In this document: piece after piece, positions 10,106-18,280 of the stretch
How the letters are laid out: the number at the start of each line of letters is the position of its first letter
Position numbering within the stretch: position 1 is the stretch's first letter
The notes under the pieces: generated by a model
What the model saw: only the letters and a program-made list of their open reading frames with translations
Told to the model about the DNA's origin: nothing
Database searches by the model: none
Assembly: GCA_020852405.1 (NCBI GenBank)
Contig: JADZAX010000248.1
Coordinates: forward strand, 1 to 35,134
Reading direction: 5' to 3'
DNA: 35,134 bases
Source: Verrucomicrobiales bacterium
GTDB taxonomy: Bacteria; Verrucomicrobiota; Verrucomicrobiia; Verrucomicrobiales; DEV007
Translations under genes and position numbers: made by a program

Positions 10106-13100
10106 TTACTTCGTGTGAAACTCTTTGCTGGCGACGAGAGACTGAACAAACGTGCGCAGTCCGAAATTTTCCTTCCTGGCGGCGGTGAGCATGTCCGAGA
10201 TCAGAGGCTCATCCCGGAAGCCAATGGGGCGTCCGAGGGCGTATTGGATGAGCACCCCGCTGAAGCCTGTGGCAAAGTCCACGGACTGTCCCGCGATGAA
10301 GTCTCGCAGCCCAAAGAAGTCTTTGAACTCGGGGCCTTTGTGGATGGCGGCATTGGCTTCGATGTGCCAGGTTTTGCTCGCGCCTTTGACGGGTTGACCT
10401 TTCTCATCCATGACCTGGTAACTGTCCTCGGTGCGCCACTGACCCACGGCATCGAAGTTCTCGAGGCCGAAACCAATGGGATCGATCTTGCGATGGCAAC
10501 TGGCGCATTGGGCGTCCTCCTGGTGCATTTGGAGACGTTCGCGGGTTGTCAGCACTTTCCCGGCAAGGCGGGTGATCTGGGGAACGTTGGCCGGCGCGGG
10601 AGGCGGAGGGTCGTTGAGGAGCTTGCGCAGCACCCACGCACCGCGTTCGACGGGCGAGGTTCGCTCGCCATTGCCACCCATGACGGCGATGGCGGCCATG
10701 CCGAGCAGTCCCCCGCGAGGCGAGTTTTCCGGGAGGGCCACTTTTTGAAAGGCATCGCCCTCTACTCCGGGGATGCCGTAGAAATCGGCGAGGAGGTGAT
10801 TGATGACGACGTAATCCGCCTTCAGCAGATCGTTCAACGGGGCATTGTGCTTGAGCAGGTGGGCAAAGGTTTCATAGACCTCGTGCTTCGCCGCAAGCTT
10901 GGTGCTGTCGTCGAAGCGCGGAAATTTCGGACGGTTCACTTCAAAAAAATCAAGCCGGTCCATGCCGAGCCATTGGGAGACCAGGCCTTGCACGAGGTCA
11001 CCCGATCGGGGATCGTCGAGCAGGCGTGCGGTTTGCGCGGCGAGGACCTCGGGCTTCATCAATTCACCCTGCTTCGCCAACTGGAGCAAGATCTCGTCCG
11101 GCGGGGCGCCCCAGAGGAAATAGGAGAGGCGGGTGGCGAGTTCCTGGCCGGTGAGCGGGCGGCGTTTTTCATCGGCTGCCGGTTCGGCGAGGTAGAGAAA
11201 CATGGGGGATGACAGGACCACCGCGAGTGTCTCTTTCAGCGCGTTGCTGTGCTTGCCGCCCGCTTTCAATTGCGAGTCATAGATCATCGTCAGGCGTTCC
11301 AGATAGCCCGAGGGGGGCTCGGTGCCGCGGAAAGCCACCGTGGCGAAACGCTGGATGGCGGCCCGCACCTCCGCCGCGGCAGGTGCGGCGGTGGCGTCAT
11401 CCAGGGGGATCTCCAGGGAAGCGAGACCGGGTGCGCCGATCTTGGCGACGCTATCGAGGCGCTCGATCTCCATATAGTCGATCCACAGCACCGCTTCGGG
11501 ACCGATGCCATTGCGCTTCACGGCTTCCTGGCGTTTGCGCCCCCCTTCCTCATTGTTGTCCCAGGCGCCTTTCTCGCGGATGAACAGCGTGCGGTCACCG
11601 GGATCGTCCTGCACCCGGGTGAGCGTGAATGGCATCTCGACAATCTGCGGCGCCTCCATCGTTCCGGTCACTTCGAAAGTCGCCCTCACCATGCCATTGC
11701 GCGGGTGCATGCCGGCTTCAAGAAAGCGCTGTTCGGGCCGTGCTTCCTTCGCCGCCGCGAGGCGCACCCGGAGCACGTAATCGCCGCTGTGCCATTCCGC
11801 CGGCACGGGCAATTGCAGAAAGCCCAGCGCCATCACGGCGGGATGCATCGTCGGGGTGCCGAGATACGCGCCCTGGTCCAGTGCGGGTCGGCTCAGGTAG
11901 TATTCGTGATACTTCTGCCAGTTCTCGCCGAGTGAATCGTTCGCCATGTCCGCATCGTTTTCACCCTTCTTGTCGAAGCCGAACGTGCGGGGGTTCGGGG
12001 CTCCGGGGATTTTGTCCCAGGAGCGCCGGAAGATGGCGTCGTTCTTCGATTCCTTCTTCAGTCGGGCGACGATGTCTGTGTTGTCCGGTTTCGCGGCGGC
12101 TTCCTCCACCGCTTTGACCCACTGACGCGCGCGCTCCCGGGCATCGATGGTGTAGGCGACATAGTTGGAGACCTTGTCATTGGCGGTCTCGCACTCATAA
12201 CGCACTTTGCCCAGGCCATTCGCCGACACGGAGCCGACCTGCCGGTTGTTGCCGATGCCGAACTTTGCCACACCGGACGCAGTTTTTGATTTCCGTTCGA
12301 TCTCCATCCAGTCCACCCAGATCGCCAGCTCCGGGCCGATGCCGTTTTTGCTTTTGCCTTCGTTGAAAATGCGACGGGTCTGTGTGTAGTGGTCGTTGCT
12401 GCCCTTTTCGCGGATGAAGAGGGTGCGATTGTCGCGGTCCACGTGATCCTTGGTCAGGGTCAGGGGGATTTCAATGATCTGCGGCGCTGCCAGTGTCCCG
12501 GTGACCTCGTGCGTGCTCATCACCTGGCCATTGCGCGGATGCGTGCCGAATTCGATGAAACGCCGCTCCGGCGGGGCCTGCTCCGTCGCCGCGATCCGCA
12601 CGCGCACGGTGTAATCTCCCACCGGCCAACTCGGCGGCACGTAGATCGACAGGGTATCATTGCCGATGTCGTTGCCCGCCATGATGGTCAGGTAGGCGCC
12701 GGTGTCGAGATGCGGCTGGCCCAGGTAATGCTCGTGATAGGGGCGCATGTAGCCTGTGCCCATCTTGGCGGCATAACCGAGCGCCCGGTTGGCCTTGTCC
12801 GCGTTGTTTTCCACGGTCTGAAAACCGAAGGTCTCCGGAGCGGGCGCGCCTTGGATCCGGGCCCATTCTCGGCGGAAAAAGTCATCGTTCTTTGCTTCCT
12901 TCCGGATTGCGGCAACGACTTCGGCATTCTCCGGCCGGGCCGCTGCCTCGTCGACCGCCTTCGCCCATTGGGTGGCACGCTCCAGCGCATCCAGGTTGTC
13001 CTGATAGGTCTTGGTGATGGTCTTCAGCGTGTCCTCCACCTCATAGCGGAGCTTCCGGTGTTCTCCTTCCGCCGCCTGCCACACGAAGGCTTCCTCCAGC

Positions 13101-13645
13101 GCTTCCCGGCCGAGAGTCTGGTACTGCTCGAACTGGTTCGCCGACATGAAAAGATCCGATCCAAAGGTGTCAAAGCTTCCCGTGCCGGTGTCCGTTGGCA
13201 AATCGGAGACGTTGATCTCGACCCCGAGCAATTCCCGCAAGGTGTTCTTGTATTCGCGCCGGTTGAGCCGCCGCATCGTGATCACCCCGTGCTGGTCGTT
13301 GAGGGTGCGCCGCGCCGAGACCATCGCGTTCGACAGATCCTCGAGCAAATCAGCCTTGGCTTCGTTGCCGGGCTGCTTTTCGTCCTCCGGCGGCATGTCG
13401 CCGGAGTTCATGGCATTGAGAATCTTCTGCCATTTCTCGGCCACTTCCAAGCCCGTGATCTGGAATGGCAGATCATCGACGCGAAACTTTCCCTTTTGTT
13501 TCTCCGGGCCATGACAGCTCACACAGTGTTCTTTGAAAAGGGAACGGTGCTTGTCCGGAATCGCGGGGTGAGGGGGCTCTTCCGCGGGCCGGACCAGTGA
13601 CGGGGCGACGAACAAGGCCGCCAGGAAAGGAGGTGCGAGTCGCAT
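10106..13645 (-). CDS. DUF1587/DUF1595/DUF1592/DUF1588/DUF1585 diheme c-type cytochrome protein with duplicated insert
   Basis: Exported multidomain protein of 1179 residues, characteristic of PVC bacteria; exact role not established, probably extracytoplasmic electron transfer or oxidation. It begins with a short signal peptide (to about 20), then a planctomycete-type cytochrome c domain with CVSCH at 41-45, DUF1587 (124-190, RRLNRREYKNTLRELLG), two tandem copies of a roughly 250-residue module (198-451 and 480-729), DUF1595 (about 745-815), DUF1592 (about 825-950, RLSYFLWG), DUF1588 (about 965-1060) with a second CASCH near 1047-1051 followed by the family signature DPIGFGLENFD, and DUF1585 (about 1095-1175). 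The two CXXCH motifs imply two covalently bound hemes. The duplicated module is unusual; one copy is the common arrangement as I recall it. It sits 16 nt after the alpha/beta hydrolase gene and 9 nt before DUF1552. Confidence 0.9.
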   Translation of the reverse strand: MRLAPPFLAALFVAPSLVRPAEEPPHPAIPDKHRSLFKEHCVSCHGPEKQKGKFRVDDLPFQITGLEVAEKWQKILNAMNSGDMPPEDEKQPGNEAKADLLEDLSNAMVSARRTLNDQHGVITMRRLNRREYKNTLRELLGVEINVSDLPTDTGTGSFDTFGSDLFMSANQFEQYQTLGREALEEAFVWQAAEGEHRKLRYEVEDTLKTITKTYQDNLDALERATQWAKAVDEAAARPENAEVVAAIRKEAKNDDFFRREWARIQGAPAPETFGFQTVENNADKANRALGYAAKMGTGYMRPYHEHYLGQPHLDTGAYLTIMAGNDIGNDTLSIYVPPSWPVGDYTVRVRIAATEQAPPERRFIEFGTHPRNGQVMSTHEVTGTLAAPQIIEIPLTLTKDHVDRDNRTLFIREKGSNDHYTQTRRIFNEGKSKNGIGPELAIWVDWMEIERKSKTASGVAKFGIGNNRQVGSVSANGLGKVRYECETANDKVSNYVAYTIDARERARQWVKAVEEAAAKPDNTDIVARLKKESKNDAIFRRSWDKIPGAPNPRTFGFDKKGENDADMANDSLGENWQKYHEYYLSRPALDQGAYLGTPTMHPAVMALGFLQLPVPAEWHSGDYVLRVRLAAAKEARPEQRFLEAGMHPRNGMVRATFEVTGTMEAPQIVEMPFTLTRVQDDPGDRTLFIREKGAWDNNEEGGRKRQEAVKRNGIGPEAVLWIDYMEIERLDSVAKIGAPGLASLEIPLDDATAAPAAAEVRAAIQRFATVAFRGTEPPSGYLERLTMIYDSQLKAGGKHSNALKETLAVVLSSPMFLYLAEPAADEKRRPLTGQELATRLSYFLWGAPPDEILLQLAKQGELMKPEVLAAQTARLLDDPRSGDLVQGLVSQWLGMDRLDFFEVNRPKFPRFDDSTKLAAKHEVYETFAHLLKHNAPLNDLLKADYVVINHLLADFYGIPGVEGDAFQKVALPENSPRGGLLGMAAIAVMGGNGERTSPVERGAWVLRKLLNDPPPPAPANVPQITRLAGKVLTTRERLQMHQEDAQCASCHRKIDPIGFGLENFDAVGQWRTEDSYQVMDEKGQPVKGASKTWHIEANAAIHKGPEFKDFFGLRDFIAGQSVDFATGFSGVLIQYALGRPIGFRDEPLISDMLTAARKENFGLRTFVQSLVASKEFHTK
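11459..12208 (-). repeat. Second copy of ~250-residue internal duplication in the DUF1592-type protein
   Basis: This encodes residues 480-729 of the diheme protein. It aligns end to end with residues 198-451: both begin K-x-RYE, contain R-x-R/T-QW-x-KAV-x-EAAA, GAP-x-P-x-TFGF, YHE-x-YL, GDY-x-x-RVR, HPRNG, EVTGT, APQI, RTLFIREKG and KNGIGPE or RNGIGPE, and end MEIER. By eye about half of aligned residues match, with a few short gaps. Confidence 0.85.
12293..13054 (-). repeat. First copy of ~250-residue internal duplication in the DUF1592-type protein
   Basis: This encodes residues 198-451, directly after DUF1587. The beta-rich part (GDYTVRVRIAAT, RFIEFGTHPRNG, RTLFIREKG, LAIWVDWMEIER) looks like a carbohydrate-binding-type sandwich; the N-terminal part is helical and charged. 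A linker of about 28 residues (from KSKTASGVAKFG) separates it from the second copy. Substitutions are spread across the whole length, so the duplication is not recent. Confidence 0.85.
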
Positions 13646-13661
13646 GATGCCGAAGCGTTGC

Positions 13662-14720
13662 TTACTTCCTCTGGTTCATCTCACAATCAGGATCCAGCGG
13701 CACCGGGGACCCCGTGCGATCGACCGGATGATTGAACAGATACCGCCAGACCTCCTCATGGATGAAACCGCCCGAGGCATCCTTCCCCGCGCTGCCTCCG
13801 GGCACCACAGTGGTGTGGGCCCGGCCGGGATCGTTTTTGACATCGCTGTCGGTGATGAGCCTCCGGGTGTTGGCGAAGGGAGGCATGGCGTGATCCACAT
13901 TGACGATCGCGCCGTGTTGGTGCAATCCCAGCATCTGCCAGGAGCGGCAGTAGTGGTCGCCCGTCCACCCTCCGTCCAGCACATGGGTGAAGCCAAAGAA
14001 CCGGTTGGAAGGCGTCGCCGAAGGAAATCCCTGCCAGGTTTCCGTATTGTCCCGGGGACCGGAGAACATGACCACCCGGCCCACCTTTTGGTGGATCGCA
14101 AACCGCGCCGCCGTCGTGCTGCCGTGGGAAATGCCGCTCATGATGACATTTTCCCACCGCAGTCCCTGCCCGTCACTGCTAAGAAACTGTCCCCATTGAC
14201 CCTGCGGATTCTCTTTGTCGAGCCACTTCACGAATTGCAGCGCCCGCTCCATCATCCCATCAGGACGGGGTATGCTGACCAACGGACTGTGATCCTCACC
14301 GGTTGCCGCTTCCAGGCGGATTTTTCCCAGGCTGGTGCCATCGTTGAGCGTTTCCTTGCTCAGACCTGAAAACCAACGGTTGGCATAACTCACCTGGATG
14401 CCGTGGAGACCGTAGGAGGCGACCCGTTCGAAGAGTCCCGCATTGTGGTCCATCAACCAGATCACCAGTTTCCCCTGTGGCGCGACGCGGGTGTCCACGG
14501 TGGCGTGTTCCAGATCACGGACTTTACCGTCCTTGCCGGCGAACAGAAAGTCGATCTCGGGGTGCTCGCGGGTCCGGGGGTCGATCTCGCTGGCTCGCTT
14601 CGTCAGATCATACCGCTGGGGGGACGGATCATGATAGACGGAAGCCTTGGGGGAGGAATCTGCAGCGGAGACGAACCCGGCCAGGAGGATCAGAAATGCA
14701 GGGAGAATGGCTTTGGTCAT
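13662..14720 (-). CDS. Exported alpha/beta hydrolase-like protein
   Basis: Probable serine hydrolase outside the cytoplasm; substrate unknown. The product has 352 residues with a signal peptide (MTKAILPAFLILLAGFVSAA). A nucleophile elbow GISHGS places the candidate Ser at 198, after a beta strand (WENVIMS), and is followed by the AARFAIHQKVGRVVMFSGP helix-strand pattern of alpha/beta hydrolases. The acid residue is uncertain; NVDHAMPP and the GGFIHEEVWRYL region near the C-terminus are candidates for the acid and His. The overall sequence recalls the BPSS1187-type hydrolases found in Verrucomicrobia, which is recollection rather than a search result. It sits 40 nt after an SGNH hydrolase and 16 nt before the DUF1592-type gene. 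Confidence 0.75.
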   Translation of the reverse strand: MTKAILPAFLILLAGFVSAADSSPKASVYHDPSPQRYDLTKRASEIDPRTREHPEIDFLFAGKDGKVRDLEHATVDTRVAPQGKLVIWLMDHNAGLFERVASYGLHGIQVSYANRWFSGLSKETLNDGTSLGKIRLEAATGEDHSPLVSIPRPDGMMERALQFVKWLDKENPQGQWGQFLSSDGQGLRWENVIMSGISHGSTTAARFAIHQKVGRVVMFSGPRDNTETWQGFPSATPSNRFFGFTHVLDGGWTGDHYCRSWQMLGLHQHGAIVNVDHAMPPFANTRRLITDSDVKNDPGRAHTTVVPGGSAGKDASGGFIHEEVWRYLFNHPVDRTGSPVPLDPDCEMNQRK

Positions 14721-14760
14721 GAAATCGGGGGAAATTGACAGGGAATGGGCCGGACCGGGG

Positions 14761-15591
14761 TCACTTCAGTGCGGTCTCGATCGACAGGGCGACTTGTCGT
14801 CCCAGGAAGTCGTATCCGGGGCCGTTGAAGTGAACGTCATTCGGATTCTGATACTCCGCAAGGTGCGGGGTTACGGCCCCAAAAAGGTCATCCGTGGCGA
14901 CGCCGTGTTTTGCCATCACCTCACGGGCAGCTTTGTTCCGCTCCACGATGGACGAGGCGGTTTGCTTGCCCTCCGGAGTGTCTGGAATCGGGGTTGTGGT
15001 CGCCCAAACCAACTTGGCACCCGTTTTGGCCAGGCGTTCGACCAGTTGATCGAGACGTCCGGTATAGTCCTGCAACGGGGTGTTGCGGTCATGGATGCCG
15101 AAATTGAAATGTATCACGTCCCACTGGTCGTTTCCGAGCCAGGTTTCGATGTTTTTGATGCCGCTTGCCGTGGGGCCGCAGTTGGCCGGGGCACGGTGCA
15201 CATTGGCTTTTCCGGTCAGGGCCTTGCGCACGGCCTGAGTGTAGCCCCGGGACACCGAGTCTCCGATCAAGAGCACCCGGGGTAACTTCGGGTCATCCGT
15301 CCCAAAATCCCACGCACTGGATCGTCCGGAAATTTTTTCGCGTTTGTGGATCGGGAGGTAGAAGCCGCCCAGCTGTTCCTGGAGGACGCGTTCCCAAGCC
15401 TGCTGGTCCTCCGGCAACCGGGACACCAACTCCTGGTATTTGGCGTCGATTTCTTTTTCCGCGGCCGCCTTCTGTGCTGCCGCCTCCGCTGCATTGGTGG
15501 GTTCTCCTTTCGGGGGAGGAGATGCGGTTTGGGCATGCAGCGGCAGTTGGGAAAGCAGCAGGACGCAGACTGGGAGGAAGGTGGTTTTCAT
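14761..15591 (-). CDS. Exported SGNH/GDSL hydrolase with helical N-terminal linker
   Basis: Probable secreted acyl esterase. With the ATG at 15591 the product has 276 residues: signal peptide (MKTTFLPVCVLLLSQLPLHA), an Ala/Lys/Glu-rich, probably helical segment (about 30-75), then the SGNH fold. Block I is LLIGDSVSRGY with Ser112, block II has Gly-Asn-type residues in APANCGPTASG, block III is DVIHFNFGIHD, and block V is NDVHF with Asp252 and His254. All four catalytic blocks are present. An in-frame ATG at 15690 overlaps the stop of the preceding gene as ATGA; it would add 33 residues ahead of the signal peptide, and a further ATG lies at 15630. The family's block III resembles that of the second SGNH gene at 8041-8766. 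Confidence 0.86.
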   Translation of the reverse strand: MKTTFLPVCVLLLSQLPLHAQTASPPPKGEPTNAAEAAAQKAAAEKEIDAKYQELVSRLPEDQQAWERVLQEQLGGFYLPIHKREKISGRSSAWDFGTDDPKLPRVLLIGDSVSRGYTQAVRKALTGKANVHRAPANCGPTASGIKNIETWLGNDQWDVIHFNFGIHDRNTPLQDYTGRLDQLVERLAKTGAKLVWATTTPIPDTPEGKQTASSIVERNKAAREVMAKHGVATDDLFGAVTPHLAEYQNPNDVHFNGPGYDFLGRQVALSIETALK

Positions 15592-15686
15592 GAGACAGGC
15601 GGGGTGGAAGGAAAAGGCGGGGTTTTTCATAACATCATCCGGCCTTGTTGGGATTGGAAAATCATGTTCTGCGCGATCGCGGAGGG

Positions 15687-17051
15687 TCATTGAGGGGTTT
15701 TGCTGAGTCGGATGGATTTGATCCGGATCCGATCGTCAGCAGAACCGGCCGGAACAGGGTCGAGTCGGAGGCGGATCATAGGCCCCCCGTAGGATGGGTT
15801 GTCGGCGAGGCGGATGCTCAGCAAATGGAACTTTCCGTCCGGGTGGAGGGGGAAGTCGAGATGGTCTGTGGCGGCGGGGGATTCTTCTCCGAGGTGCTGC
15901 CAGTATACCGTGCCGGTTCGGTGCGGGGTGCTCCAAGCGGCTTCGATGAGGAGGAAGGGCGCCTCTGCGGCCTTCCAGAAAGTGAATGGGCTGATCAAGT
16001 GTGGATCGTCCTGTTGCGGTGTCAAATCGAGCATGCCCGTGATCGGCCAGCCCCGGTCGGTGATGCGGGCGTGGTGCCAACCCTGGCGGTCGCCAGAAAA
16101 AGTCCAGGCGGGAAGCACCGTGGAACGCACCGCCGTCGCGCGGGCCCTGATCTCCTCCAAGCTTCCGGCCACCAGTTCGTAGCGGAATTCGAATGAGATG
16201 TTGTGGTCGAGGATTTCCCATGCCTGCCCGGCGAGGTAACCGGTGGCATTGCCAAATGGATCGTTCGGTCCGGGCTGCCCCGCGAAGCCTCCAGTGAAGA
16301 AGATCCTTCCGGGGGTGACCAGTCCCAGGCCTTGGTTGTCCGCGTTCAACAGGGCCGACCAGTTCTCGGTTCCGTGCCAAAAGGTCCATGGATGCTCGCC
16401 GGTGGATTTGGGCACCTCAGTGACGGCGTCGCCGGTGAAGGGACTCGCCCCGGTGTAACTGACAACCCGGTGGAAAGACGCGTTGGCATACACCGCCGGC
16501 AGTTCCTGGAGTCTGGCAGGATATTGGGTGTGGTCCGGTCGCGCGTTGCTGAGGAGGGCCCGGACTTTCACCACGGGGCCGTCGAGTTCGAGCCAGGAAT
16601 CGAAGGTGCATTCGCCGGGCACATGGTTGAGGGGCCATTGCAGGGGCTGGCACTTCACATGGAGAATGTGGCCGTCATTCTCGTGGGCGATCAGTCGGCC
16701 AGGATTTTTGAAGTCGTCACCCGACTGGATGGGGTTCCAGCCAAGGTGTGACCAATGCTTGGCCGGCTCTTGACCATCCGCACGGAAGGGCACTGGACCG
16801 GAGAAAAACGACAGCTGCACCTGGCGGCCGAGGTCGAAGTTGTTGATCAGGTTTTGCCCCCCCGGCTTCGCCAGGAACACCACGGCCCCCCCGTGGGTGA
16901 GATCCACGCCCACCTTGATCTGGCCGTTTTCGAGAAAGCTCAGCTTTGCCCCGGGAGGGACCTGCGCGGCAGCATCCTCCTCCGCGCACGACGGCACAGG
17001 CAGTGCCACAAACAGCGCCTGTGCCCCGACCATGAATTTCAGGAGCTTCAT
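15687..17051 (-). CDS. Secreted protein of unknown function, possible galactose-mutarotase-like fold
   Basis: I do not recognise a named family. The product has 454 residues with a signal peptide ending near residue 23 (VPSCAEED). A Cys lies just before that cleavage zone, but the context is not a convincing lipobox. The body is beta-rich, with repeated short strands and many Trp, His and Gly residues. The N-terminal part (IKVGVDLTHGGAVVFL, then NLINNFDLGRQVQLSFFSG) resembles the opening of supersandwich, mutarotase-like carbohydrate-active proteins. The C-terminal third (from about 330: GDRQGWHHARITD, APFLLIEAAWSTP, IRIKSIRL) looks like a separate carbohydrate-binding sandwich. Neighbours (SGNH hydrolase, deacetylase, sulfatases) support a role in glycan handling, which is inference. 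Gaps are 74 nt upstream and 95 nt downstream to the chosen SGNH start. Confidence 0.6.
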   Translation of the reverse strand: MKLLKFMVGAQALFVALPVPSCAEEDAAAQVPPGAKLSFLENGQIKVGVDLTHGGAVVFLAKPGGQNLINNFDLGRQVQLSFFSGPVPFRADGQEPAKHWSHLGWNPIQSGDDFKNPGRLIAHENDGHILHVKCQPLQWPLNHVPGECTFDSWLELDGPVVKVRALLSNARPDHTQYPARLQELPAVYANASFHRVVSYTGASPFTGDAVTEVPKSTGEHPWTFWHGTENWSALLNADNQGLGLVTPGRIFFTGGFAGQPGPNDPFGNATGYLAGQAWEILDHNISFEFRYELVAGSLEEIRARATAVRSTVLPAWTFSGDRQGWHHARITDRGWPITGMLDLTPQQDDPHLISPFTFWKAAEAPFLLIEAAWSTPHRTGTVYWQHLGEESPAATDHLDFPLHPDGKFHLLSIRLADNPSYGGPMIRLRLDPVPAGSADDRIRIKSIRLSKTPQ

Positions 17052-17125
17052 CCGTTCAGGATCCCCTGGCAGGGTGGGGACGGTTCATTTTTTCAGGAAA
17101 GGGGGAGATGCCAATGCGAGGAACT

Positions 17126-18244
17126 TCATGGCCCTGTGATCGGTTGCATTCCGTGTTTCCGACCGAGTCCGAACTGGTCCCCCTGATGCACCGGAAGGCC
17201 GTCTTGGAAATCGATTTCGAGCAGTTTCTCGCTGGCGACATGCCGGCCTTGCTCATCCTCAAGGGTGGTGAGGACCCGGTTTGCCGCCACCTCGACGACC
17301 TCGCCGCTGGAGGGATAGGCAAAGCGGCCGTCCAGGCTGAAGGTGACCCAGCCGGGGTCGTCACGGCAGACGATGCTGCCGAGCTGCTTGGGCGGCATGA
17401 CCGTCGCGTCGAAATAATGCACCCGCTGGTTGAACCCGTCGCAAACCCAGATCTCCCGTTCATCCGGGGTCAGGCCGATGCCATGGCTCGGACAGCCATG
17501 ACGTTTGACCGGTCCTTGGGAGAAGCCCCGCACTTCGACCCGGTGCAGCATTTTGCCTGTCGAGGTATCACCGATCTCGAAGCCGAGGAGGCCGTTCACA
17601 TTGACAAAGCAGAGCGAGCCTTTGGCATTCACAGTGAAGGGACGGATGGGCGCGCTGAAGGGGCCGACTTCTTTCACGATCCCGTGTGTGGCCGTGTCGA
17701 CCACCCTGAGCATCGGCGAGCGCAGTCCGGCGAGGTAGGCATGCGCTCCGGAAGCGTCGACCACCGTGTTGTGCGCCCCGGTCTGTGGTGTGTTGATCCG
17801 TTTCAGGAGGCTGCCATCCACCGCGTTCACCACGTTCCAGAAGTCCTTCTCGAAAGACGGTTGGTAAAGGAACCTCCCGTCCGCAGTCATGGACATGCGG
17901 TCGCAGCCTCCGTCAAAGGGTTTTCGCCAGAGCAACTCACCGGAAACCAGGTCGAGACATGACAGCGTATGGGTCGTGCTGATGAACAGGCGCCGGGTGG
18001 CGGCATTCGCACAAATTCCCTTCACGTTTCGGGGAGCGCCCTTTTCATCGGGGTCACTAAAGGCAATCCGTTTCACAAATTTGTGGCCCTCATCCATGTC
18101 GAAAACCAGCACCCCGTGCCCTCCCCAAGCGAGGTCGTTGCGGATGCCTGGGGTGGCGACGTAGAGTAAATGCGTTTCGCTCTCCGCCGCCCGGACACGG
18201 ACCGTGAGGAGGAGCAGAATCAGGAGACACCGGAACCCGTTCAT
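17126..18244 (-). CDS. Exported YncE-like beta-propeller protein
   Basis: Secreted or periplasmic propeller of 372 residues; no catalytic assignment is possible. A signal peptide (MNGFRCLLILLLLTVRVRAAES) is followed by repeated blade motifs of the YVTN/YncE kind: THLLYVATPG, RRLFISTTHTLSCLDLVSGELLW, GRFLYQPS, GAHAYLAGLRSPMLRVVDTATHGIV, GSLCFVNVNGLLGFEI, REIWVCDGFNQRVHYFD and GRFAYPSSGEVVEVA. Seven blades fit the length. Such propellers often serve as protein-interaction scaffolds or carry quinone or metal cofactors; no cofactor ligands can be named here. Gaps are 36 nt after the polysaccharide deacetylase gene and 74 nt before the unknown secreted protein. Confidence 0.78.
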   Translation of the reverse strand: MNGFRCLLILLLLTVRVRAAESETHLLYVATPGIRNDLAWGGHGVLVFDMDEGHKFVKRIAFSDPDEKGAPRNVKGICANAATRRLFISTTHTLSCLDLVSGELLWRKPFDGGCDRMSMTADGRFLYQPSFEKDFWNVVNAVDGSLLKRINTPQTGAHNTVVDASGAHAYLAGLRSPMLRVVDTATHGIVKEVGPFSAPIRPFTVNAKGSLCFVNVNGLLGFEIGDTSTGKMLHRVEVRGFSQGPVKRHGCPSHGIGLTPDEREIWVCDGFNQRVHYFDATVMPPKQLGSIVCRDDPGWVTFSLDGRFAYPSSGEVVEVAANRVLTTLEDEQGRHVASEKLLEIDFQDGLPVHQGDQFGLGRKHGMQPITGP

Positions 18245-18280
18245 GGAGATGGCTGGATAGGAGGGGAGAAAGAGAAAGGA

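Noticed and set aside
9500-11212. Plus-strand open frame of 570 codons across the DUF1552/DUF1592 junction
   Set aside because: Antisense shadow of two well-supported genes; the translation has no recognisable domain or signal peptide and spans a gene boundary.
12389-13600. Plus-strand open frame of 403 codons
   Set aside because: Antisense to the N-terminal half of the diheme protein, where CVSCH and DUF1587 motifs fix the coding strand.
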